This document shows positions 21,401 through 32,374 of a stretch of DNA of 32,638 nucleotides, one piece after another; the first letter of the stretch is position 1, and the number at the start of each line of letters is the position of its first letter. The stretch is from Rhizophagus sp. LPA8_4_AMF (lineage: Eukaryota; Glomeromycota; Glomeromycetes; Glomerales; Glomeraceae). The stretch lies in the NCBI GenBank assembly GCA_021464525.1, contig JADRCO010000486.1, positions 1 through 32,638 of the forward strand. The letters run 5' to 3'. The notes beneath the pieces are model-generated. The model ran no database searches. It saw nothing but the letters and a program-made list of their open reading frames with translations, and was not told the origin of the DNA. A program made the translations under genes and the position numbers.

Positions 21401-24400
21401 TACCTATACAAGATCTCAACAGTTTTGTTAAACGAATATAGTTATGCGTTAATTTGTCAACAATAACACAAAGACACGGTACAACTTCTTGAAGAATCTA
21501 AGGTAATAATACAAAATGGTAATAAGATTTCTTCATATAATACCAAACAATATCCGATATATATTAATTCATATTCTTATCATACCTTTTGTGGACTTTT
21601 GGTAAGTAAACCAAGAAGAGCTTGCTCTACTTCAGTTAAAAAGCTTGGATTTGGTCGTTTTAAAAGTGGAAGAACACTTTGATAGATGATCAAAACATAA
21701 TATAAGATAGTTTGGTCATCGGACTATATGACCAAAAATTAAATTAAAAAAAGAGAATTCTATTATTATATGACATCATTATCGTTACTTACCGAGCTAG
21801 CACTTTTTAAGTATGGTTGTAGAGTGACAACATGTCTTCGAACAAGTGAAGGAGAAGCATTGCTTAAGAGACATATAGTACTAATACAACTTACGACTTC
21901 AGTCTTAAAAAATTAATCACATTTTAAGTAATGATCATAGAAGGAAAAAATCATGATTTTACAAATTATAAAAAATACCTTTGAATTGGAGTCTTGCAAT
22001 GTCAATAAATGCTCGAACAAACAATCCACCATACACTGGCATATATTTAAAACTTCCCGTTTCTGTTTTCCATCCTTTTCTAAAATCTTTTTTTTTAAAA
22101 GATATTAATAATCTCAAATGAATACTTTTTACATATGATTAAATAATTAAAAACAAACCTTTTTGAATAATCCTCCCAATACGTGACCGTTTCTCTCGCC
22201 AAGCCGTCCTGCAACTCCAACAATTAACAAGCTTCTACTTAAAACTTCTTTCTTACCAACAGAAGACATGTTGGTAAATTCACTTTGTCCATCATCGTCA
22301 TCAAGATCATCCATGTCAATACTCACAGTTCTTTGATGTTTGAATGGTACAAACCATAATTCTTGAATTGTTTTTAAAGCTAAGTCCTTTATAATGAATT
22401 AATTAATAGTTACTAATGATATCTAATTTTCATAATTCTTAAATGATATTTACCTTAACATGATTATCGTCGTCATTTATACGCATAAGAATTTTACAAC
22501 CAATATCTATCATCATTTTCTGGTCCGTACTTTTAAGATATATGTCACGAAGTAATTTTATAACACGTTTTCGGACATTGAGACCAGTATCCTGTACATA
22601 CATGCATATAATAAACATATATTCCAAAATAAAATTTGTATAAATATTACAAAATATTAATTTATATTTACCAAAATTCGCTCACTGATAACTTTATAAT
22701 ACTGTTCAGTTATATCGGGTTTTTGTGAGAGATATCGACCAACAAGATCAATAGCTGCATCGCGAACAGCCGGTGAATTATCAGAAAGTCTTTGTGCAAT
22801 TGTCTGCCGAACATTAACCTTTGCATTTACGTTAAATATTAATTAGAATATCGAGGTTACTTTAATCGAAATAGGAATAGAAACTTACTTGACTCAAAAT
22901 GTTCGGATCATTAATAACTACTTGGCCCAAGGCTCTCAAGGCTTTGGTTCGGAAAGCAACAACACCTGTATCAAGTGAAACCAAGATTCTCGAGAGGATA
23001 GAATCAAAATTCTGATATAAAGTTTGCCTTGTTGCAAGAAGTTCGGTAACAAGACTAATATCAGAACGCTCTATACCCAATGATCTATTTGGAAGTTAAA
23101 AGAAAAAAAATAAAAATAAGCTATTAAACCTAAGGTACTATAGAAAGTACATTGAACCTACCTTTGTTTTAAAGTTTGGTCAATGTTATCTTCTAAAGAC
23201 ATTTGCCAATAATCGGCAATTATTTTATCTAGCAATTTTTTCATTTCGCCAATCGTGGCTTTTTCTTCACGGTCTTCACTCGATAAATTTTCAGAAATCG
23301 AAAGTAGCGTGTTAACAAAAGAATATCCCCACTCCGCCAAATAAAATTGCCGAGCACACTAAAGTATATCAAATATACAATTAATAAGGTTTATTGTATA
23401 ATTTACAATTCTTATTATATACATACCTGTACTCCAGGATCTTCTAATGCGCCAAATTCTAGAAATTTTAATACAACTTTTTGACATTCCCAAAGATTGT
23501 TCACTGACTGCACATTCGTTAAACTAGTAATCTAAAATAAAATAAATCGAGCTATGGTTAATAAATTTGACCACGAAAATAAAAAAAAATTAAATCGCGT
23601 TATTCGCACCTCTCCCTTTGGGACATCTTTGGCCATATCTATCCAATGGCGAACTTCTTTATTTTCCCAATTATCTTCTAATGTGCTTTCACCAGTTACT
23701 AGGGCGTTATTGGCATATTTCTTTATCCGACCAGCAATTGTACCTAAATAATCAATAGCCATGGACTTTGTATATGTGTCTGCCTTCTTATCGTTAATAT
23801 AACCAACCTAAGTTTTAGCAAGTAAATATTATTAATTGACATAATAATGAAACAATAATCGCTTCTATAAATATTACCATAATTTTACTGAAAATGTGAA
23901 CTATCATTTCTGCGGCAGGCCATTCCGGAAAATTTAAAACTGTGATTACATCTTCCATAAAATTATCCAGCAATACACGATATTCTGACTCGTTCGAGTT
24001 TTTAATAGATTTTGTGCATCTTAATCAATTTAAGAAATTATTGGATGACATGCATATTGTAAAAAAATAATTAACTTAATAAAATAAAAGATAAAAAATA
24101 CCTTGCCAGCAAGAATTTAAAAACATAGCCAGCATTCGCACTAGCAGCATCAATACCCGTTTTCCAAGCCATTCCACACTAATTTAGTTAAATATTTATT
24201 AGTAATAACAAAAAAAAAACAATGTGGTTCTGGGAAATAAACCTTTTTTAAATTATTGATATCTTCAATAATATCAATTCCAAAAATTTCATCTCTGCAT
24301 TGGTCATCAATTTCCTTGGAGCCATATTGATTTGTACCCGCCGTACAACTTTGAATGAGTTGCAAAATCAGTGCCGAAACCATCTGTATTGATTTACCAT

Positions 24401-27400
24401 CAGGTAACCTGTAATTAACGATTTTATTAGCTATAGTAATCAACATGGGGACATTTTGTCCATTCGTATTAATTACCTATATTGTCTTAAATTACGCTTT
24501 GCCGTTGGTAACTTAATTAAAGAAGTGAGAATTTCCTCTAAAATCCAAGTACGTTGTTTTTGATGATTTGTGAAAACCTGTTACATCAATTAATAATTTA
24601 ATTAAAGCTTTGCCCAATACAAAATTCGCGATATTAAATAAAATCATGTCGTACCAATCGCAACAATCCAAGTGCGACCAATTTCATAGATTCAACATTA
24701 TTACCAAAAAAATTATTGCTGCCACCGCTAGCAGAATCAACAAAAAATGGTCCGATAGCAATAAAACTAACAGTTATGACAATGCTATCTGATAACTCTT
24801 CTTGTTGCATTAAGTCATACAACTTTCTCAGATAAGTAGTCATAATTGGAAGCAATCCCGATATCTTACGCTTGAGGCGCGAAGTAAAAGAAAATTAAAT
24901 GTTAAGGAATAAAAAAACTTATAATAACTCGAATAAAAATAAATTATGAAGGATATTTATCAAAAATCTCGAGCAATAAGGAATCAGTTTCATCTGCCAC
25001 ACAATGGAAATTACAGTAAATTAATTGACCATCAAAAAATCCACCCCCCCAAAAAAAACATACTATTCAATTCCTCTTTAGACGTATTTAATTCCAAAAA
25101 ACGGTATATAATTTCTCCAAGTTGATTTTTTACAAGATTCAAACTTGAAGTAATTAGGTCTTCAGGGTAAAGCTATAATCGATAATTGTTAATTAATTAA
25201 TTATATTATTATATTAATAGTCAACAAATATGCAAAATAGAAAAAAATGTTCAATACCTGTTTACTTAATTTACCACCCGTCATTATTGTAAATGCAGCT
25301 ATTGCAGCATCAATTCCATTCATTATTTTTTCAAGCTTTTCTTCAATTTGTTCCGTCCTTGAGCCTTCATCCATTTTATAATCATCATCATAAGTATCAC
25401 CTTTATCTGCACTGTAATCAGAGTTTTTTTGATTTACTTTAATTCGACTTTTAGATGTTGACTTAGGTAATACTTCAAAATTTTCGACCTCACGCACAGA
25501 ACGATCTAATATTTTCAAAAGACGTGCTAAGTCCTCTACTTCAACATCCTCCATACGTTTGTAACGGCTCACTTTGCTAACAAGTTTTATGAGCTGCTGG
25601 ATTGCATTTGTGGTAAGCAAAGGTTCGCTTGAGCCCATACTTGATGGAACAAATAATGATGTTGAATTCGGTGAATTTGCATTAGATTGATCCACGCTGA
25701 CGGAATCCTCAGCTTCAAATATCATACTCATATAATTGATTAAGTTGATCAATACACCTAAAAATAGTCCAAGATAAATAAGATTTGCAATAAAATTGAA
25801 ATTAAACAAAAATTAAAAATGTTATCTTACTTTCTCCATTTCGTTCTTCATCCTTATCTTTATCCTTATGTTTTTTGTATTCTTGATTTGGTTTTTTGTG
25901 AGATTGATGCGGACTAAGACTCCAATCGAATTCTGATTTTTGGGGCGAACGATATTCTTCTAATTTATCTCTCGGTGGAATTTCTATAACTACTTTAGGA
26001 GATGTTGCTCGAATACTTTGTCGTTTTGTAGTTGAGAGATTATCAGAATCTTCGTATTGTTCATTATAAAAATTATTTACGGGTGATGTTTCTGGGTTAA
26101 TGACGACTTGGGGAGTTAAATGTTCCATTTCTATTTCTTGTGATGAAGTGGATGATACTTTAGAATCTTGATAATTTGACTGAATGTAAGATTTTGAAAG
26201 GGATGTACTTTCTATAACAACATGTGGAGAATTAGAACGTATATCATATGATCGTGGAATCATATTTGCTTCTGAAAAAACGTTAAGATGATAATCTCTA
26301 TTTGAATGTGCCGGAGTTTCGATGAAAACTAATGAAGATGGTGTTCGAATATCTTGATTATCTGATGAATTATACATAGAATTTCCATAAATACTATCAT
26401 TACTATACGTGTTCTGTCGTTCTCTCTGATGGACATGGTTGATATTTCGAGGAATATTCGGTGTAGGTAAAATACATTCTTCATAAGCACTTTGATTATA
26501 ACCAATTTGTTGAGGTATGATAACTTCAGATTTATTGGCATTATTATTGGCATGAAAGCTTTGAGATGATCGAGAACCCATGCCAGATACTTGATAAATG
26601 TCACGATTATAATCCTGGTGTTGCGAGATTATATTACTACTGGTAGTATTCTGAGGGATCATTTCCATAGCCTGCGTGAATGGACGTTTCTGTGGGATTG
26701 AAGGCTGAGGATTGATTGCATACTCGAAAGAAGGTCGTGGAAATGTTATCGATGGGCTCTTAAATCGGCTAATTCAATATAAAACCAATAAATTCATTAA
26801 ACCATATTCATATTTTCGATATTTGATATTATAACTTCTTGAGACATAAATTTTAATACAATATAAATTAAGAAAACAGACTAAACCAATAGATCTACAT
26901 ATAATTAAATTAAACTTGTACACTGTGATGTATAAGTATTTATGAAATAAGATCGAAACAACGGAATACTTACACATAGCTCACATCAACTTGATTTAGC
27001 AATCCACGAACAGCATGTAACTGTTGTTGTAGAGAGAAGTCAGAAATCTGGGACGCTGATTGATTATCCAAAAGGTTGGCAATGCGTGCATATTCTGGAT
27101 CTGTCGGATTACAAGTGATATAATCTCCGAATGCAATAGATATTGGAGGTATATCGCTCATAACTTTTCGACAGGAATATAAGAATTATTAATTTTAGTT
27201 TTTAGTCAAATAACCTAACAGCCCCCAGAGTTATTTGAGGTACCTTAAACTACAAATAGATCCAAACAAATAAACTAATAAACTAAATAATAAAAAAAAA
27301 AGAACCTGCTGACGCTGGAGTAAGTGAAGCTAATGCTGAATATTGTAATGACGATCGGACGTCGTCTGGAGTTGGCATATAACCTGCTCCAGCCCCTCCT

Positions 27401-27444
27401 TCGCCACTACGCTGTTTTCCATTTGTACTGCGAGGACCATTCAT
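18453..27444 (-). CDS. SCC2: SCC2/NIPBL/Mis4 cohesin loader
   Basis: Thirty-four exons total 6336 nt, giving 2111 aa. Exon starts-ends: 27444-27306, 27163-26974, 26768-25831, 25757-25258, 25172-25064, 24993-24957, 24883-24655, 24577-24477, 24408-24243, 24178-24102, 24019-23878, 23807-23610, 23531-23427, 23358-23162, 23084-22889, 22818-22672, 22591-22454, 22386-22159, 22086-21979, 21903-21793, 21723-21586, 21497-21404, 21319-21182, 21088-21057, 20976-20883, 20820-20650, 20580-20511, 20432-20297, 20229-20049, 19965-19814, 19749-19308, 19220-19118, 19055-18899, 18824-18453. The N-terminal third is Ser/Asn-rich and disordered. HEAT repeats follow with family blocks: QRTWILEEILTSL and LPTAKRNLRQYR (about 720-750), AFRTKALRALGQVV (about 1090), DNSPAVRDAAIDLVGRYLSQ (about 1120), then the Nipped-B C-terminal domain (GFIYLSYPIIML, RNDFLISIVRTFDFD). 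The tail is basic. With Scc4/MAU2 it loads cohesin on chromatin. Intron 6 is AT-AC. Confidence 0.96.
24884..24956 (-). other. U12-type AT-AC intron (SCC2 intron 6)
   Basis: On the minus strand this 73-nt intron starts ATATCCTTC, the U12 5' splice consensus. It carries TTCCTTAAC (24909-24901), identical to the U12 branch consensus, and ends TTTTAC 18 nt after the branch A. Flanking exons join as GAT-AA / T-TCG, keeping the frame into SRLKRKISGLLPIM. Without removal the frame stops at a TAA in the intron, and no GT-AG alternative with a fitting phase exists. Confidence 0.93.
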
Positions 27445-27862
27445 TATTTTTGTTTGTGATTTACTATACAATTTGCGCGATTAATAGTTGCTAGATAGAT
27501 TTCACTGTTTGCAGACGTTTCCTATTGATGGAACACTTGATTTAGAAATGAATGACATCAGAGTTGAAACACAGTTTCCTTCTCATTTATATCAAATAAT
27601 GTCGGCCTTCTTTGTTTACTTTATATCATGACATTCGAAGCGAAAAAGACTATTGACTGTGTGTTATGTCAATGTTTTTTATCATGTGATCTGATTGATT
27701 TATTATTACTATAAAAGTCATTTATTGCCTTTTATACTGCTTTTATAAAATAAGTATGACGTCATAATATAGTACATTAATAAGATTTTCTCTGTTCTAT
27801 TTGAATTTTTGAATCGCCAAACTTTCATCACACGTTTTAGCCATTGACAATTTATTATAATT
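27445..27862. other. SCC2 upstream region
   Basis: These 418 bp contain the SCC2 promoter. On the + strand 27515-27631 is open for 38 codons with a protein-like translation (see findings). No promoter element is certain. Confidence 0.45.
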
Positions 27863-28770
27863 TTACAAATCTCCAATACGCCCTATAGTTGCTTCCACCA
27901 ATGTCCCAAAAATTACGAGTAACAATATTCCCAATGATGCAATTATATATTCCTTAAAGGGGTTGTTAAAAAATTGTAAGGACGCTTAGAACCAAATTTC
28001 TTCCGTAAACTAAATAGTCACAGCAAAATATAAAAGTCCAAATGACACTAAGCGTATACATACATAAATCGATACAGAAGCAAAGGGAAAATTGGTTTCA
28101 TTCTCATCATCTTGAAAATTAGAAATTGCTATTGTTGATGTATTAGGTTCAACTACAATATTATGAGTTGTAGTTGTCGGCATTCTTGATGATGTTTTTG
28201 GTTTATCAAATCCTTTTCGAATATAAATAAACTTTACCACCACAATAGCAGTTCGTATTGACAAATAAATTCCGTTAAAGTGTTCCAACCTTGAATGCTA
28301 CAAAATCAAAATATATTAAAATTATGCTTTAATTAAAAAAAAAAATCAATACGCTAAAAAAAATTCTTTACCTGAAAAAAAAGTATGGACCGGGCAAAAT
28401 TCCCATTTTGTTTTCAGCAATTAAAGCTGAAAAATTATTGACATAGCTATATAATATTTTCGTCGTAACCAGTTTTGCGTAGGACTATACTATTAAACTC
28501 AAAAGAAAATATCAATACTGTGAAGCCTGTTGCAATCCCTAACGCATTGATTAAAATTGCTTGTGATGTTTGACGCAAATTGGCACAATAAATTCATGCA
28601 CCAAGGACGTGAGGTATATAAAGAATAGACAAATACGCGATTATAATCGATATATAATGGAAAGGATTATCATAAGGAAGAGGGAAATTGTGCGAAGAAT
28701 TGTATATGCTAGGCCTCCACTAGTAAGTTATCCATTGGAATACTATTTGACGTATTATTATTAGTTGGCC
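27863..28770 (-). pseudogene. Decayed multi-pass membrane protein gene
   Basis: Conceptual pieces on the minus strand line up as one membrane protein but in shifting frames. They are a hydrophobic segment at about 28640-28715 (YTILRTISLFLMIILS), then after a frameshift and an in-frame TGA the segment RQTSQAILINALGIATGFTV (about 28500-28575), then GILPGPYFFF plus WNTLTEFICQYELLLWW (about 28230-28420). After another shift comes FIYIRKGFDKPKTSS and a Thr/Ser/Asn-rich loop (about 28085-28230), then SVSIYVCIRLVSFGLLYF (about 28030-28085), and a last helix KEYIIASLGILLLVIFGTLV ending at TAA 27863. At least one stop and about three frame changes are needed unless unusual introns explain some. I do not recognise the family; it looks like a 6-7 TM protein. 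A real gene with introns I misread is the main alternative. Confidence 0.5.
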
Positions 28771-29399
28771 TGCCTTCATCATTTTAACTTGTTGATACTT
28801 CGGGAAATTCAATTCGATAATATTGATTTTTTTTTGCCAAATTTACTGTATGTTATACACGTTAACTATCAAAAATATTATATAGCCGCTTCAAATTATT
28901 CCACGTGATTTTGATGAAAATATGGAAGACCATCAATTATAAATTTAGAAATTGAATTTCAAAAACTAAAGTGTAAATTTAAATTTTACGAAGTTAAATT
29001 GTCATTTTACCTACCGGTATATACTTTACTTTTATGTTGTATTAATTGCAAAACCTATTGTAAATAAAATTTCGAATAAATAAAACTTGTCAAAGTAACA
29101 ATTACTTTTGATCTTAACCTTAATGAACGGAACATTATAATAATTTTATATGATAGAGGAACAATTAAATCACAGAATAAAAGAAAATTGGTGATTTATC
29201 ATATTGTCTAAATGGGCTCAAACAAAGAAAAGTTTCTTTAAGAACATATGAATATCTTTAAATACAACTGAAAAAAATTAGAATTTCAATTAAATTGGTG
29301 AGTAATTTACTTCTTTTTAAAATTCAACTAATTTTTCAGTTTTTCTCAAATACAATTAATTTGCAATTTGTGAAAATGGAAAAGATGTTGTCAAATTTA
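28771..29399. other. AT-rich intergenic DNA left of the MITE
   Basis: About 630 bp without any supported gene or clear repeat. Confidence 0.5.
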
Positions 29400-29407
29400 C
29401 TAATAAT

Positions 29408-29851
29408 TAGGGATGTTATCAGTTCAGTTTGATTCAGTTCAGTTTATAAACCGGCAGTTTAGACAACAAACCAAACCAACTGCAGTTTATTATTTAATGC
29501 AAACTGCAGTTCAAACTGCAGTTAAACTGCAGTTTAAGCTACATTTCAAACCACGGTTTACATATTTAGCCATTAAATTAATTTGTTTATTTGTTGTAGT
29601 TGATTTATTATAATTTGTAAAATAAAAGTAAAAAATCAATAGTATAATTAATTATAATTAATCATTTTGCTCATATTATAATGTCCTATACAAAAGATTG
29701 AAAATCAGCTTAAACCGTAGTTTAAACTATAAGTTAAACCACAGTTTGAATCAGCTGAGTTAAACCACGGTTTGAAATGCCAAACTGCCTTGTATTGGTT
29801 TAGTTTCAAACTGCGACTAAACCGGTTTCACCTAAACTGATACCATCCCTA
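29408..29851. mobile_element. Non-autonomous hAT-type MITE, 444 bp
   Basis: The element begins TAGGGATGTTATCAGTT and ends in the reverse complement of TAGGGATGGTATCAGTTT. It is flanked on both sides by the 8-bp direct repeat CTAATAAT (29400-29407 and 29852-29859). An 8-bp target duplication with TAGGG-type termini is characteristic of hAT transposons. The interior is filled with short inverted and direct copies of CAGTTT/AAACTG motifs such as AAACTGCAGTTT, and no transposase is encoded. The near-perfect ends and intact duplication suggest a fairly recent insertion. Confidence 0.88.
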
Positions 29852-29859
29852 CTAATAAT

Positions 29860-30943
29860 CACATACCAATATCCTCTGATTAAAATTGGAGATTAGTAAT
29901 CTTAATTCACATAGAATTCAGATTAGGATTATATCTGCTAGTTAATTTTATTAATACTTGCTAAACTTCTTAATGCAAGTTAGAATTTTGTATTCCACAG
30001 ACTGTGGATTACAACAATAGAAGTTAAGGTAAGTACTTAAATGATCAGCTTGGATTCTTGGATTTTGAATGGTAAGTATTAATTAAAATACATTTTATTT
30101 TTTTTAGTATTAAAGTAACACAAAATGCATGATTTAATGCATTCCTTATACAGGTAACGTTAAAATTTGTAATTATGATGCATTTACTAGTAGCTCATTT
30201 CTTTTTTATTTCTAATCTTACTTATTGAAATCTCATAAAATTTCAATCATAATAATATTAAAATTAAGTTTAATTTCAATCACATTTTTGTGAAATCAGA
30301 TTAACCTTTAATTTCAATTATAATCTTAATTACATATTTTATAAAGATATTTAATAACATATTACCAAATATTTTATATAAATTTTATGAAAAAAATATC
30401 AGTTTAAATTAAAGTTACCTGCTAAAAATAAAAAGTTAATGCCAAAATAATAAAATAATTTTGACAATTTCAACTAATAAAATAATGAAATTATGAAATT
30501 ATTAAAATTGATTAAAATGCAAATGACAAAATAAAAAAAGCAACTTTAATTTAAAATAGATTGAATGATTTTTCATAATCATGCATTTTCAAAAAAAATT
30601 TTATGGCTTTCTTACTCAATACTATTTTAACAAATACGCAATTCTTTTTGGACTGAACCTATAGATTGTGTTATAAAGTAGTATTTGCCATATATTTATT
30701 TAATACAAAAATAATTAAAAATAAAAATACACATAAGCTTGGTTTAGATTTTTTTAATAATATAAAATTTTTATTTATTTAAACTTAAAGTAAAAAAATA
30801 CAAAAATGATTTTTGTTCGTATTTATACTTTTTAACATTTTACAAAAATCTAATTTCTTAAATCTTTTTTCTTTTTTCAAATCTTTAATATTTTTCTGAT
30901 TATTCTATTTTTAGCTAATAACTTTCTTTAATTTTTATATTTC
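29860..30943. other. AT-rich DNA without recognisable genes
   Basis: About 1.1 kb of very AT-rich sequence. I see no open frame with protein-like composition, no TIR pair and no RNA gene. Confidence 0.5.
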
Positions 30944-31560
30944 TCATTGTATTTTTATTAAAACTTCTGCTTGATCTACCGGATGATACCCTGTCAAAAT
31001 ATTCGCAACTTCAAGTAAGGAGTTTTTCTTTCACTTAGTAGATATAGGTTTAGCTTTAAACTCTGTTATTGATTGGACCTTCTGTGTTTGGTCACCTGAT
31101 TGTTGGTTGGAGACATTTGTTTTGCTTTTACATTTACACTTTCTTCAGATATTTTCAGCAATTATCGGCTGATTGCCAACAGGGATTCCTCAACTAATTG
31201 CTGTGTCTGAATTGGAATTTTTGATTGGTATTTACGGAAAACTAACTGTTTTATTTCAGATATAAGCTTGACAGATATTTCCAAATCGCCACCATCATTA
31301 GAACCAATAGGTTCACTATCTCCTAACCACCTATTTTCTTCGCTAGGCCAACTACTGGTAAAAGACAATACTGCTAAGGAGAAAAGTAACAAAATATAGC
31401 GATTGGCACTTCAGTAGCTTTTCTTTAGGGTTGAAATAGAACGAAAGGTAGTATGCCCAAACTTTTTAACTAGTATACGTTTCCATTCAGTGTTTGTGGT
31501 TGCTTTAAAAAAGTTTCTAAAAACCTATGCTCTATTAGAAGTTGTAAAGCCAACTGCACT
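30944..31560 (-). pseudogene. Broken coding remnant of unknown family
   Basis: Read on the minus strand, several open pieces with normal amino-acid composition follow one another. They are KATTNTEWKRILVKKFGHTT (about 31430-31510), then SEENRWLGDSEPIGSNDGG leading into ISVKLISEIKQLVFRKYQSK (31162-31350), then a basic Cys piece KCKCKSKTNVSNQQSGDQT, and finally NSLLEVANILTGYHPVDQAE, ending at TGA 30944. They are separated by stops and frame changes. I cannot assign a family. It may be a transposon-derived or lineage-specific gene. It lies in the repeat-rich right part of the window. Confidence 0.42.
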
Positions 31561-32300
31561 GTATTAAAAACTCATTAACATAAATATTACATAAAGAAAC
31601 AAGTGCTTTTGTATTCATCTTTGTAACTATTTTGTATAAATAAAATAAAAAAATAAAATTAGTTTTAAATTACTGTGAAAATATTCATAAAATAGGAAAA
31701 AAAAGAAAGGATTTTTTATTTTTATTTCTCATTGTACTATTTTTAGTTCTTATATTATATAAGTTATGTAACTTATCATGTGATCTAAAAATTTAAAATA
31801 TTTTCCATATTATACAAAAGTCATATGATTACTAAAGTTATGTGATTAACTAACTAATATTTCATAAGTTATGTAATACTATGCCACTGGTTCAGAGACC
31901 TGTAAAAATTCTGATATAAAATTTATTGATTATAATAAAAAAATTGCATTTATTTACTACTATTTTGACTATTAAAATATATTATAGTAAGAAATTTAAA
32001 TGATTTCAGACTTAAGTTTTGTCTATCATTATCTAAAATTTTATTGTATGCAGAAAAACTTCTTTTTATTATACAGGAAGAAATTGGCAGTCATATATAA
32101 TTTCATATGGTACATACAGTCTAAATTAACTACATTTTATTATATGACTTTAAAAGAATAGAAGTAATCAAAAAATCAATTATTTTAAATAAACTTTCTG
32201 TTAAATAATAGATCAGATCATTATCTTTCATATGGCAGAGTCCTTTCCTAGTTAAATAATCATTAACATTAAATATATAAAATTAAAGGGTCTTGTTTTT
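31561..32300. other. AT-rich DNA without recognisable genes
   Basis: About 740 bp. The only structure noted is an imperfect palindrome ATAAGTTA-TG-TAACTTAT near 31759-31776 and loosely repeated AGTTATGT motifs nearby. Confidence 0.45.
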
Positions 32301-32316
32301 TATCGCCATGGCGATA
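32301..32316. repeat. 16-bp perfect palindrome
   Basis: TATCGCCATGGCGATA is its own reverse complement. It stands out as GC-rich in an AT-rich setting and lies about 60 bp left of the inverted repeat that runs off the window. Confidence 0.8.
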
Positions 32317-32374
32317 TGTCGCAAGTGTCACGTGCTATGTCGATCATTTCCTTTTTGGAATATTTGTGAAACCA

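Noticed and set aside
26329..26604. Open - strand frame of 91 codons
   Set aside because: It is the alternate frame of SCC2 exon 3, whose main frame connects in phase to both neighbours.
28570..28764. Open + strand frame of 64 codons
   Set aside because: It overlaps the membrane-protein pseudogene, is Arg/Ile/Tyr-rich without a motif, and has no splice or promoter support.
29413..29613. Open + strand frame of 66 codons
   Set aside because: It lies wholly inside the hAT MITE and reflects its CAGTTT repeats.
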